Assembly (NCBI GenBank): GCA_033961575.1
Contig: CM066738.1
Span: 65,323,478-65,387,477, forward strand
Source of the DNA: Aselliscus stoliczkanus
Lineage: Eukaryota > Chordata > Mammalia > Chiroptera > Hipposideridae
DNA: 64,000 nt
Direction of reading: 5' to 3'
Positions 11,207-23,653 of this stretch are shown piece by piece. The stretch's first letter is position 1, and every line of letters begins with the position of its first letter. The notes below the pieces were generated by a model that worked only from the letters and a program-made list of their open reading frames with translations, did not search any database and was not told where the DNA came from. Position numbers and translations under genes: made by a program.

Positions 11207-11711
11207 GGTATAAATTTCTTATGCTTGTATTCCAAATAATTCCTACAGCCCTCATAGTTCAACCTCTGAATGCAGTAGGGTTTACAGAAGCACACAATTT
11301 AAGTACCATATGATCCATTTAAAAGGAATTCCAGTGTTTGCTTGTGCTTCTTAAAGGGCATCCAATTCATATACCTCTGCAAAATTTCTCAAAATGTCTT
11401 CCTGCACTCCCTAATTCTCATGCATTCTCCGCTTATTTCTTTAGTCCTTTCTATATATAATTTTCCCTAATTCTGCATTACAACAAAGATCCTGAAACTG
11501 ACTGGAAATGTTCTCCTTTGAAGGATGTCATAGGGGGTGGTTGGCCATGCAGGAAAGAAAATGGGGAAAAGACAGAAATATTTATATTTACCTACATTTT
11601 TACCTCTTATACAGCTACAACACTGAACAAATTTAAAAATTGAATACAAATTTACTAAGCCATTAAGATCCAAAGTAGCAACATTAACGTATTTGGTGGA
11701 TGGTTTTCTTT

Positions 11712-12750
11712 ATATATATATAGTTTAATGTATTTAATAGCAAAGTTACAGGAACAGCACAGAAAACAGACAACATTAGAAACATGTACTTGCATGTAGG
11801 ACAACTCAGAAAAGTATAGTGAATGGATGGAATCTACTGTATGATAAAAATGCTACAAACACCATTTAGTTTCCATCAATAAGAAATTTACTTGTTTTTA
11901 AAAAATACAAGTGCTGGCATTGTCCATAAAAAATAAACAGGTTTATTTATAATTGTTATAAAGTTCAACTGCTAAAACTTATTCACTGAAACTTTTGACT
12001 TGCATTAATGCTTTGTCCCCACATTTATATTAAAAATTCACACAAAAAAGAAACTGGAAAAACTGCCAATCTCTGATTTCTGTCCTCTATTTTTCCACTT
12101 GCAATTATATACTTAGGTACCTTTTGACCCCATGGGAAAAAAATAACTAACATTCAGAACTAACAATAACAGGAAGAAGAGAAATTAAAAAAAAAAAAAG
12201 AATGAAAGGAATGAAATGAACCCATTATAGTGGATTCTTAATCATCTTCTCAACATATGAGGTGTGTTAGTTGGATGTCTTTTGGCATAATTGCTACACT
12301 TTTGTCATGAATAGCACACAGGTTCTTATCTTCAAAAAGGCCAACCAGATAGGCCTCACTTGACTCCTGCAAAGTACCAATAGCTGCGCTTTGAAAGTGG
12401 AGATTTGTTTTAAATTCCTGAGCAATTTCTCGCACCAGACTCTGGAAGGGAAGTTTGCCAATCAGAAGTTCAGTGGACTTCTGATAACCTCCAATTTCAC
12501 GGAGTGCCACAATAGCAGGCCTGTAATGATGAGGTTTCTTCAACCCTCCAATAGAGGGCACACTCTTGTGAGCCGCTTTTGTAGGCAGTTGCTTCATGGG
12601 TGCTTTACCACCGGTAGATTTGCTGGCAGTCTGCTTTGTACGAGCCATGGTATAGAAACAACCTTATTTACCCCCTTTCTCCTTTGGCTGGTATTAGAGA
12701 GCCACCACAGCACAGCGACAGCTGCAAACACAATTGTAAGATAGCTGACC
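11712..12750 (-). pseudogene. H3-3A processed pseudogene (histone H3.3)
   Basis: A reverse-transcribed copy of an H3.3 mRNA lies antisense to MYOM1. The coding part (12648 down to 12250) begins [16 protein letters not shown] and keeps the H3.3-type residues Ser31 and SAAIG near position 87, but it ends early at a TGA where Gly132 should be. Many arginines are lost (R8, R17, R26, R40, R128, R129), mostly to His, Met, Ser or Leu, as expected from CpG decay and relaxed selection. Downstream sequence to about 11720 matches the H3-3A 3' untranslated region as I remember it (ending ATTAAACTATA), so H3-3A and not H3-3B is the likely parent. The copy has no introns. A 17-base direct repeat, GGTGGATGGTTTTCTTT, flanks it at 11695-11711 and 12751-12767. 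The tail has become TA-rich. Confidence 0.92.
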
Positions 12751-15306
12751 GGTGGATGGTTTTCTTTTGCTTCCAATGGTACTAACTTCAGAGACTCAAA
12801 TACTTCAGTACCACAGAAGGACTAAATTCTCCCTTCTGGGTTTGATAACAACTGCTCCAGCATCAACCATATTAGAACATGAAGCCACACTGGACATACT
12901 GGATGGCCCCAACCCTGCCGCCAGCATCACCCCTTTCCTGTATTTGAAACCTTAGTGCTCTTGGAGAACTATCATTTTGCCTTCACATAGCGAGTGTCCC
13001 TCTACATCACTTCTCTATCACGTATGTATAAGAAGATTACAAGAGAAATTCTAGAGAAGTTCAAGTGCTTATACAACTTCAGTAAATATAAGAGGCATAC
13101 ACAACTGCCTTTCTTTGTACCTCCATGAAACTAGTTGATATATCTTAACTTATTTTTGTCACCTACACAAAAATGGATCTGTTTTTAATTTCTTGCAATT
13201 ACTAAATAAAGTTAAAATGTGAGTGATTACAGACTAAGAAATTCTCAGTAGGCCCTTGGAAATATTTTGATAGAAAAATATAGTTTGCAAAAGAAGGTGC
13301 AGGGTGAGTGCTCTTTCCTCAGAGGAGAAATGAATGGGATAGTCCTCCACCCCATGACACTTTAATTCTCAGATCCATCTTGACTTACTGAGTAGTGTCA
13401 GGCAAGCCAAAACTCAAGAAAGCTCTTATAGATAAGTGTATTAAGAACGTTTTGTCATCTCTTTGTTTTACAGATGAAGAAATTGAGACTTAGGTTAAAT
13501 GATATCAAGAAGGTCATACATGTAGTAAGTTGTTAGAGTTGAAAACTAGGTCTTATTTCTAGACAAGAGGTGCTAGGAAGCAGCAGAACACAGTTTCTTC
13601 TTGGTAAAGCAGGGGTGGTACTACTTGTCTGGATGCCTCACTAGGTCTGAGGATCACACAAAAAAATGGTCATATTTACAGAATATTTCATCCTAGAACA
13701 CCAAACTTCTTTTCTAGTGCACATGGAACATTCCCAAAGATAGACCATATGTTGGGACATAAAACTAGCCTCAGCAAATTTAAGAAGACTGAAATCATAC
13801 CAAGCATATTTTCCAACCGTAGTGCTTTGAAATTGCAGATCAACTGCAAGAAGAAAGTGGGGAAAACCACAAATACGTTGAGATTAAACAACACGCTATT
13901 AAAGAACGCCTGGGTCAGAGAGGAAATAGAAGGATAGATTGAAAGATACATAGAAGCAAATGAGAATGAAACTACCTTGTGTCAAAGTTATTGGGATGCG
14001 GTGAAAGCAGTATTAAGAGGGAAATTTATATCATTACAGGCTTATCTCAAGAAACAAGAAAAATTCCAAATAATCAACCTAACATTACATCTTACAGAAT
14101 CAGGAAAGGAAGAACAAATGAAACCCAAAGTCAGCAGAAGGAAGACAATATTAATAAAATTAATAAAAATTAGAGCACAAGTAAATGAAATAGAGAACAA
14201 AATAACAATAGAAAAAAATTAATGCAACAAAGAGCTGGTTCTTTAAAAAGGTTAATAAAATTGACAAACCCTTGGCTAGACTAATTAAGGAAAAAGGGGA
14301 AAAGACACAAATAAAATCATAAATGAAAGAGGGGAAGTTACCACGGACACTACAGAAATACAAAGGATCATATGAGAATACTACAAAGGACTACATGAAA
14401 AAGTTCTTAGAAACATATAGCCTTCCTAGACTGAAGCATGAAAAAATGAAAAATCTAAATAAACCAATCAACAGTAAGGAAATTGAAACAATCACCTAAT
14501 ACCTCCCCAAAAACAAAAGTCCAGGACCAGATACCTTCACTAATGAATTCTACCAAACATTCAAAAATAATTTAATACCTGTCCCCCTCAAACTCTTCCA
14601 AAAAAATTAAAGAAGAGGCAGTACTTCCTAACTCATTTTATGAGGCCAACATCACCCTGATACCAAAACCTGGATAACACAAGAAAAGAAAACTACAGAC
14701 CAATATCTCCGATGAATACAGACACAAAAATCCTAAACAAAATACTACACTGAATACAATTGAATACAACAATACATTAAAAAGATTATACATCATGATC
14801 AAGTGGGGTTCATTCCAGAGGCACAAGGATGGTTCAACATATGCAAATCAATCAATGTGATACATCACATAAACAAAAATAAAAGATAAAAATCATATAT
14901 TAATAGATGCAGAAAAAACATTTGCCAAGATACAATATCCATTTATGATTAAAACACTTGATAAAATGGGTATAGAAGGAAAATACCTCAACATAATAAA
15001 GGCCATATAGGACAATATCATTCTTAATGGTGAAAAACTGAAAGCTTTTTTTCTAAAATCAAGAACACGACAGGGGTGCTCCAATCACCACTGTTACTCA
15101 ACATAGTATTGGAAGTCCTAGCCAGAGCAATCAGGCAAGAGAAACAAATAAAAGGCATCGACATTGGAAATGAAGAAGTTGTCACTTTTTGCAGATGACG
15201 TGATTCTTTATATAGAAAACACTAAAGACTCCACCAAAAACATAAACAAATATAGTCAAGTCACAGAATACAAAATCAATGTACAAAAATTCATTGTATT
15301 CCTATA

Positions 15307-15964
15307 CAGAAAGTGCCAAAAAAGGTATACACATTTTTAAAAAGGAAATAACTGTAGGGCTGGCCGAGTGGCATGTTGGTTAGCAGTTGGCTTGGGACAC
15401 CAGCTCTGGGCGGTAGGGCCCTGGTTCGGATCCCACATGTGAGGGCCAGTGACACTGTGCCCTCTGCAGCTGGGATGGTGGCAGCTCGACCTCGAGCTGG
15501 GCTGCTGTGAGTCACCATCTTGGACTGCAGTGGGGCTGGTGGGCAGCGGGCATGCGCTTTCATGAGGTGCTGTTAGCCGCCGTCCAAGGGCCAGCAAGTG
15601 ACTGCCTCACCAGGGAAGAGTGCAATGATAGTGCAAACATGGGCTAGTGGGGCAATGTCCTCCACGGCTAGACTGGGGAATGGGGGGGTGGCAATTTGTA
15701 TGTTCCCCTTCCCCGATTCCCCAATGCTGTTCCCTTCCCCCAATTCCCAAATAAAATATAAAAAATAATAATAAAAACAAACAAAAAAAAAGGAAATAAC
15801 TGTATTAAAATTACGCTGATGGTAACCACCTTGAGCACCTCTTGTTAATTGCAGAAGTCAAACATGACTTGTATTCATCTTTTGTTATTGGTATATATTG
15901 AGTATTATAATTTTGATATTTTTTTCCTTTCTTAAAATGTGTATACTTTTTCTGGCACCCTCTG
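15307..15964. mobile_element. Mariner-type MITE inserted in L1
   Basis: The left end is CAGAAAGTGCCAAAAAAGGT followed by ATACACATTTTT. The right end is the inverted form, ending GGCACCCTCTG. TA dinucleotides lie outside at 15305-15306 and 15965-15966, and the L1 sequence resumes correctly after the second TA. Without the SINE at 15357-15788 the element is about 210 bases and has no coding capacity. Confidence 0.88.
15357..15788 (+). mobile_element. Long-form SINE inside the MITE
   Basis: The copy starts GGGCTGGCCGAGTGGCATGT and ends in the standard CCCAATTCCCAAATAAAAT tail and an A-rich run. The direct repeat AAAGGAAATAACTGTA at 15341-15356 and 15789-15804 flanks it. Its B-box region reads GGTTCGGATCCC. 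It is the innermost of three nested layers. Confidence 0.93.
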
Positions 15965-18138
15965 TATACTAACAATGAAATTTCAGAAAAAGAAAAAAAA
16001 ATCCTTTTGCAACTGCAACGAAAAGAATAAAATACCTAGGAATAAACTTAACAAAGACTGTGATGGATCCATAGACTGAAAACTACAAGACATTATTAAA
16101 AGAAATTAAAGAAGAAACAAAGAAATGGATATTCGATGTTCATGGATTAGAAAAGTCAACATTGTTAAAATGGCCATATTACCCAAAGCAATATACAGAT
16201 TTAATGCAATCCCCATTAAAATCCTAGTGGCATTTTTTAAAGAAATAGAACAAAAATTTATCAGATTTGTACAGAATCACAAAAGACCTTGAATAGCCAA
16301 AGCAGTCCTCAGAAAAAAGAACAAGCCTGGAGGTATCACATTCCCTGACTTCAATCTATGCTATAAGGCGACAATAATCAAAACAGCATGGTATTGGCAG
16401 AAAAACAGACACACAGACCAATGGAATAGAATTGAAAACCCAGAAATATACCCACATATATATATGGACAAATGAGCCAAAAACATATCATGGAGAAAAG
16501 AAAGCCTCCTCAATAAATGGTGCTGGGAAAATTGGAAAGCCACATGCAAAAGCATGAAACTAGACAGCTATTTGTCACCGTGTACTAAAATTAACTCAAA
16601 ATGGATTGAAGACCTAAACATGAGACCTGAAACCATAAATTGCATAGAAGAAAGCATAGGTACTAAACTTATGGACCTCGGGTTCAAAGAGGATTTTATG
16701 AATTTGACCTCAAAGTCAAGAGAAGTAAAAGCTAAGATAAATGAATGGGACTATATCCAACTAAAAAGCTTCGGCACAGCAAAAGACCATCAACCAAAGA
16801 GGCAACCAAAAAAGTGGGAGAAGATATTTGCAAATAATGCCTCTGATAAGGAGCTAATATCCAAAATACGTATATAACAAACTCGCACAACTCAACAACA
16901 AACAAACAATCCAATTAAAAAATGGGCAGAGGACCTGAACAGATACTTCTCCCAAGAAGACATACAAATGGCCTACAGATATATGAAAAAGTGCTTCAAC
17001 TAGCTATTAGGGAAATGCAAATCAAAACCACAATGAGATATCACCTCATACCTGTTAAAATGGCTATTATCAGCAAGATAAGTAAGTGATAACAAAAGTT
17101 GGAGAGGCTGTGGAGAAAAAGGAACCCTCATACACTGCTGGTAGGAATGTAAATTGATACAGCCACTATGGAAAACAGTATGGAAGGGCCTCAAAAAATT
17201 AATAATTGAATTACCATATGACCCAGCAATCCTTCTTCTGAGTATATACCCCAAAAATCTGAAAACCTTTATCTATAAAGATATATGTGCCCCTATTTTC
17301 AATACAGCATTATACACAGTGGCCAAGACACGGAAACAACCAAGGTGTCCTTCAACAGATGATTGGATAAAGAAGATGTGATACATATACGCAATGGAAT
17401 ATTACTCTGCCATAAGAAAATATTACTCTGACATAAGAAAAGATGAAAAGATGAAATAGTGCCATTTGCGACAACATGGATTATTATCCTGAGATTATTA
17501 TGCTAAGCGAAATAAGCCTGACAGAAAATCAAGAAACATATGACTTCCCTCATATATGGGATATAAAACTGAAAGCAACAAATGAACAAGACAAACAAGC
17601 AAAGAAACAAAAACTCAGACACAGACAACAGTTTAGTGGTTACCAGAGGGTAAAGGTAAAAGAGAGAAAAAGGAGTCAAATATATGGTGATAGAAAGAGA
17701 ACTGACACTGAGTGCTGAATACACAATGCAATACATATATATATATATATGATATATTGAAATGTACACTTGAAACCTATATAATTTTACTAATCAATGT
17801 CAGCCCAATAAATTTAGCAAATTAAAAAGAAAATGGTCATAAAAGCTCTTTACAAAACAGAACATGCCACACTAGTGTAAGGTATTGGTGTTATTATTTA
17901 AACCTATTTCCATACAAGATATTACTGGAAGAAATGGAAGGTGCATTTGGAAGAGTCACATTATTGTGACTCTTATGCCAAGGTAAAGGGCCCAACAAAT
18001 ATTGAGCTATCAATTGCAAAATGCCAAAGCATAGCATGATAGAATCTGTACTTGTAATTGAATTTCAGGCCACTGTGAGTCAGCACAGGTGATTTTGATT
18101 GGTTGGTTAGGAATCAGTTGTAATATAAAAAAAAAAGA

Positions 18139-18562
18139 GGGGCAGGCCAAATGGCTCAGTTGGTTAAGAGCAAGAGCTCTGAGCAACAGGGTCACCCGTT
18201 CGATTCCCACTTGTGCCAGTGAGCTGTGCCTAAGCTGAGCTGCTGCTGAGCTGCCAATAGGTGGCAGGAAGGCTGAGCCAGTGAAAGCACATGCTCCTAA
18301 CAACAAGGTTGCCAGCTCGACCCCGGCATGGAATGGTGGGCTATGCCCACCCGCAACTAAGATTGAACATGGCACCTTGAGTTAAACAGCTGCAAGCTGC
18401 TGATGGATGGCTAGATGGCGACTGGACTTGGAGCTGAGCTACCTGCGCCCTCCACAACTAAGATTGAAGGACAATAACTTGGCTATTCTCCTCCTATTCC
18501 CCAACACTGTTCCCATTCCCCAATCCAATTCCCCAATAAAATCTTAAAAAAAAAAAAAAAAA
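18139..18562 (+). mobile_element. Multi-tRNA SINE with the rhinolophoid-type tail
   Basis: It begins GGGCAGGCCAAATGGCTCAG, with a first B box CCGTTCGATTCCC, then carries a second tRNA-like unit (ACAAGGTTGCCAGCTCGACC). It continues with CAACTAAGATTGAAGGACAA and ends CCCCAATAAAATCTTAAAA. The tail is shared with the long SINE family although the heads differ. No clear target duplication is visible because both flanks are A-rich. Confidence 0.85.
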
Positions 18563-19370
18563 AGGAAAGAAAAAAAAATATATCACCTGCATAGCAGCTG
18601 TTGGTCATGCAAAGATAAATCACTCAGTAGTTTGCACTCTCCCAAGAGTACAAAGAACACACAAGCAGGGAGAACATCCTGGCTTTCTTCTTGAAAAGGT
18701 TGATCAAGTTACTTCACTTTGCTGAGCTTTCTGTTAATTGGCTTAAGGTTGAACAAGATGAATGTAACATACCTGACAGTGTTAAGCGCAGATTCAGGGC
18801 CTAAGGGATTGATTGTATTTATTTGGTGGAAGTCCTTTGTAAACCATAACTGTAGTTTCTTTTTACCCCTATATGGGTATATGCTTGCCGGGAAAAATTT
18901 CCCTCCAGTAGGGAGCTATTTTGTAATATGTCCCTTTTTCCTTTGTAAGAAATATTATCTTGCCATCAAATAGAGTTTGTTTCCTTCATGCTAATTTGAG
19001 ATTTCAGAGAATTATCCAATTATCATCCAAAAATAATCTGAAACTGAATCTGCAACCAAATTGAACTGTTCTGATAAAAAGTGAGGGACATGAGCCTGAG
19101 GACAGCCTGAAGGCAAGTTTCATCCAGCATTTGAGAGGCATCTTGAACTGGCCTTAGCCCCCTGCTGCCCATAAAGAGTCTTAATAGGCTGGTGTAGAGC
19201 CGTTGAGGATACTTGCTGTGAAATAACCACAAAATACCTATTTCCGTGGAAATGGTAGATTTTGCAAAACAGAACGCCAGCATCAAATTCAGCTCTAAGA
19301 CATTAAATGTGGTTCTAGATTTAAACATATTAGAGTTTCCTCGTCTACATTATGATTTTCTCTTTCTCAG

Positions 19371-19555
19371 GACCACCACACAGTCTCAAGTATAGTGAAG
19401 TCAGGAAAGCCTCCCTGGTTCTGCAGTGGAAACCTCCCATCCATTCTGGACGGACTCCCGTCACTGGTTACTTTGTGGACATGAAGGAGGCCAATGCCAA
19501 AGATGACCAATGGCGTGGACTCAACGAGGCGGCTATTAAAAACAAATACTTGAAG
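19371..19555 (+). CDS. MYOM1: MYOM1 exon: N-terminal half of FN3 domain My8
   Basis: The exon is 185 bases, phase 1 to phase 0. It encodes PPHSLKYSEVRK, the FN3 core tryptophan in LVLQWKPP, and the turn and strand TPVTGYFVDMKEA, ending NKYLK. The acceptor is a strong pyrimidine tract (TTTCTCTTTCTCAG) and the donor is GTAAGA. The preceding 8.5 kb intron holds the H3-3A retropseudogene and a large L1. Confidence 0.95.
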
Positions 19556-22157
19556 GTAAGAGAACACTCATAGTTTGAGAAACCTTTTTTAAAAGAAAAT
19601 GTAAAAAAGAAGAAAGGCTCTTTTAATGATATTAACTTTAAAGTTAGCAATGTAGAACAGAATCTGCTTTGGTCTGTGTCACACATTGGAATCCTGGTAA
19701 GATTCCATTTGGCGGTGGTTGGGGTCTGGGGAAGTTTCTAATGCTTAAAACAATTTGGTTACGTTTAACCTCAATCCCTTCGTTTAGCTTTGGAAAACAT
19801 CCACAAGCTCCCTTCTCTCTCTTCTTTGCCTCCTTGCCTCTACTTACCCACTTCACATATCTGTGACTCACAGTCTTAAGTCGTTTTTACTTACCATCCC
19901 CCAAAGGTGACTTTCTCATTCCTACTTCTTTTTTTTGAGGGTAGTTTTTGATTTGAATAGAGTTAACACCAGTAAGCCTTTAACTGCTGATTTCTTTTGA
20001 GGGATGCCCTGTTTCATTTCACCTCTATCCTCATGCTTGTATTCACGTGAGCTCTTAGAGGCTAGTAGAAATGGATTCACTTAACTCTTGACCTTATTCT
20101 CACCCTTACCCACGTCTTAGCCTTCCAAATTCCCCTAGAGTGTTCTAGCTGAACCAGTTCCTAACTCTATCTACCAAAGACTGTTCTGCTAAAATCCCCA
20201 GAATTTCTCATTTGTTCCAAATGGAAATTTCAAAAGAATGCTTTTCCTTATAGTCAGAAGACCCTAAATCCACAGTTGGGCCTTAGAAATTGGGGAGAGT
20301 ATGATTCTAGTTCTTATTATTTAGAATGAAGTGTGGCTTCACCACAGTCATACAGAAAGCTGCAACATTGAATGCTGTTGGCAGAATAGGCCACTGCATA
20401 GAGGGTGGGCCTTGGAAGGTGTTCAGAGTATAACTAGTCTAAAAGATCTCGCCCATCAACCTACCAGGAAGAACTAAAGTCCATACCATCTGTCAGCCAC
20501 TCTCTGGAGTTAAGGCATTTATAGTCCCCATAAAAAATGTAAATGTGTCCTCCAGGAGAAATGACCCGTAAGCCATTACACCCAACATACCATTAACTCA
20601 ACTTATTATATACCAATGATCTCTCTACCCCTAAAAAAACCCTGAAGAGATAAGGAAGGTCACATTTCATGGGGGACAAAAAAAGGTCAAGGAAGCTCTG
20701 AGGCCTAGGATGCTGTTTGATTGTCCAGATGAGTCAGGAGGCCTCCAGATGCAAAGAAACCTTGCAAGGCCAGTATAAAATAAAGGTCAGACACATCCTG
20801 GATGGTAATGGTGTTTATGGCCAGGATGATTTCTAAATCCCCTATCTGCCACAGCACAGTATCCTAAGAGCCTGAGGTTGGACCTGACTGGAGTGAAGCC
20901 ATACAAGAAGAGGAAGCCAAGGAAAGGGGACCAAGAGCCCAGAAAAAAAAACAGCCAGGAAAAAAAAAATAGAGTTAAAATACATCAAAGAATGGTTTTT
21001 AAAAAAGAAAAAGAAGAAAGGCAAATTTGGAGGAGAGATACGGAGGTTGTGTGTGTTTCACAAACTGAAGATGAACTTTCTGTAAGGAAATAATATTAAA
21101 ATTTGTCCAGCTTTTTAAGTGAATATAGAATTATTAATTCTTCTGATTACAAAACTGACACATGCTCATAATGAAAAATTCAAACAATAAAAGCATAAGG
21201 AAGAAAAGTAAAGATATCCTGTAATCCCTACGCATTTTGTTGTACATTCACTCTTCCAGATGTTTTATACTTAGAAAAAATTTCAAGCCTGAAACGGAGA
21301 AAAAAATGTACATGTTAAAAAGTTTAGCCTGGCAAACTTAAATGAGGGTCAGAGATATAGCTTCACAAATGGGAGAACTTAACCACAATTGCATCCAAAA
21401 TATGTGGTTTCTGCTGGAAGCACCAGCTTTCACTTCAGTATCAAGTGTTTAAGGGTCCTCAAAGAGAGTTAAAGATGCATTACTTTCAACCAAAAGGATT
21501 TAACCTAACTTGGCACATTGTTTTCCTTTTTAATTGGTAATTACAGCCTGGTGAGACAATATGGTGAGAAGGGAGTACATATTGGAAGGGTAGGGGACAT
21601 GGATAGAGTAGGCAAGGGAATGCAGTTGCTTTGGAAGTTATAGGGAAGGGGGAAAAAATCCAAGAAAAGACAAATTGATGTGCTTAGATTAGGCATCTGT
21701 AGTGCTATAAGGCCAGTGGTCATTGCCCCTGTGGTGATGGGAGAGTGGAGGGGTATTTCTTTCACCCCAGTTACTAGACACTTGGATGTGGATTCACTTC
21801 CTGTGTCATGATGCAGAAATCTGACTCACAACCACATATTACCTAAGTGGCAGGTGCAGATGTGGCAAGCACCTGGCAACCAGTCTATTTTTGTCACAAG
21901 GAAATGTTTCTGTTCCTTTCTGTAAATCCACAGTTGCCTGTCATTATTACTAAACAGAATTTAAATGCGTCAAACTCTATGCATTTAGCCTGTGCCTAAA
22001 CTCAATTCATTTAGAAATAATCATTTAGAAAATCCATTGGCTCCAGTGAAAGCTATCACTACATAAATGACATTCTATTATTATAAACACAATACATTTA
22101 AATAATTAGATTAAAAACCTAACAATTTAATACATAGCTCATTTAAAAGCATGTTCA

Positions 22158-22615
22158 GGGCCGGCCGAGTGGCGCATTGGTTAAGCGCTGGTTTTGGGAT
22201 GCCAGCGGCCCCGGTTCGGATCCCACGTGAGGGCCAGTGACACTGCCCTCTACAGCTAACAACAGCTCCACCTGGAGCTGGGCTGTGCGAGCCCCGGTGA
22301 TGGTGTGGGCTGCAGTCCCTGCTGCAGTGGGCTGCCATAGGCTACAGTGAATGGCCGGCAGCCAGCGTGAGTGGCTGGCAGCCAAGCGTGAGCTGCCAAT
22401 AGCTGCGATGAGCAACATCCAGAGGCCAGCAACCGATCTGCCTCATCCGGGAAGAGTGCAATGACGATACCAACAGTGAAGCAACATCCTCCGCAACTAA
22501 ACTGAAGAACAAAAAGACAGCAACTTGTCTGTTCCCCTTCCCCGATTCCCCAACGCTGTTCCCCTCCGCCAATTCCCCAATAAAATCTTTAAAAAAAATA
22601 AATAAATAAATAAAA
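22158..22615 (+). mobile_element. Long-form SINE, sense
   Basis: The full-length head GGGCCGGCCGAGTGGCGCAT and tail are present. A perfect 14-base target duplication, TAAAAGCATGTTCA, lies at 22144-22157 and 22616-22629. The tail has grown a TAAA/TAAATA tract. Confidence 0.93.
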
Positions 22616-22781
22616 TAAAAGCATGTTCACAAACACTTCACTTAGTTGAATAAATGTATTCTAGCTTTATTTGATTTAAACCACATTTTGAATATTGATG
22701 TCCATCACAACATTATGGGAAAAAATTGTGTAATAAATTCCTCCTTAAAATACAATGTATCTTTTAAATGTCACATACTTT

Positions 22782-22885
22782 TTTTTTTTTTTTGAGGGCA
22801 GTGTCACTGGCCCTCATATGTGGGAACAAACGGGGCCGCTAGCTTCCCAAACCAGCGTTTAACCACCGTGCCACTCGGCCGGCCC
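22782..22885 (-). mobile_element. Short-form SINE, antisense
   Basis: Poly(T) is followed by GAGGGCAGTGTCACTGGCCC and ends GCCACTCGGCCGGCCC. The direct repeat TTAAATGTCACATACTTT (22764-22781) recurs with one change as TTAAATATCACATACTTT (22886-22903). Confidence 0.92.
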
Positions 22886-23653
22886 TTAAATATCACATAC
22901 TTTTAAAAGTAAAAGATAATTTTTGGTAAAAATTAATAATTTTTATAATAGTAATGAGACTGCGCTGAACCCAAAGAAAGTCACAAAAAAATTATGAAGT
23001 GGGACTGTCATATAAAAGCATATTATAAATTTTTTTTACAATCTTTCTACTCTTATAGCTCTAGCTCAGTGACACACATGTAATGGGTTCTCAGCAAACA
23101 TCTTCTTGATTATTGAAAACGTGAGGATTTAGAATTTTAATACATTTTGATTATTTCACAAGTTACTAAAATTCACAATCATGTTAATTGCTTATCTAGT
23201 TAGTGAGAAATAGCTATATTAAATATACAGAGACAATTTTTGTTTATTTTAGTTCTAGTGCTTTAGCATGCTTTTAAACAAATAGAAAATGTCCACAATC
23301 CATGTTTGTAATTCCCTCCTCTTGCCAGGAATTTTATCTGAAATTATTCACGGAATGTCTCAAAAGGATCAGGAAAGAAAATGCAGCATATATGCTCTTG
23401 TGAACACTTTGTCTTGTGTCTTTTTGACCAAAGAATGAGGTGGCTAACTCCTTTAAAGCATACCTATATCAGTCTCTTATTTCTAATGCTGATGGCCATT
23501 AAATCTAAAAAAGAGAGAACATCAGAGTTGCAGAGAATTTTAGAAACATCTTGTAACTAAAAGGTGGTCTAGAGAAAAGAAAGTTTAAGGTGAAAGCCAC
23601 ATGCTTAGTTTTTGACAGAATCAGGTCTGGAACTCAAGATATATATATAACTA

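Larger units (their letters stand above)
13675..17829 (+). mobile_element. 5'-truncated L1, sense, with nested insertions
   Basis: The copy runs from the endonuclease region of ORF2 ([19 protein letters not shown] at 13749) through reverse transcriptase to the C-terminal part ([16 protein letters not shown] near 17213) and the 3' UTR, ending in an A-rich tail. The frame is broken many times. The direct repeat AAAATGGTCATA at 13663-13674 and 17830-17841 marks the insertion. A mariner-type miniature element (15307-15964), itself carrying a SINE, interrupts it. Confidence 0.93.
10829..19370 (+). other. MYOM1: Intron between My7 and My8
   Basis: This 8.5 kb intron holds a tRNA-derived SINE (11022-11206), the H3-3A retropseudogene (11712-12750), an MIR-like remnant near 13450-13570, a 4.1 kb L1 with nested elements (13675-17829) and a multi-tRNA SINE (18139-18562). 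The segments 12770-13440 and 18570-19370 show nothing that I recognise. Confidence 0.7.

Noticed and set aside
12250..12648. A functional histone H3 gene
   Set aside because: It is intronless, flanked by target duplications, ends early at the Gly132 codon and has lost many conserved arginines.
19023..19328. A 101-codon antisense open frame just before the My8 exon
   Set aside because: I recognise no domain in it, and its position next to the acceptor region of a real exon gives no support for a gene.
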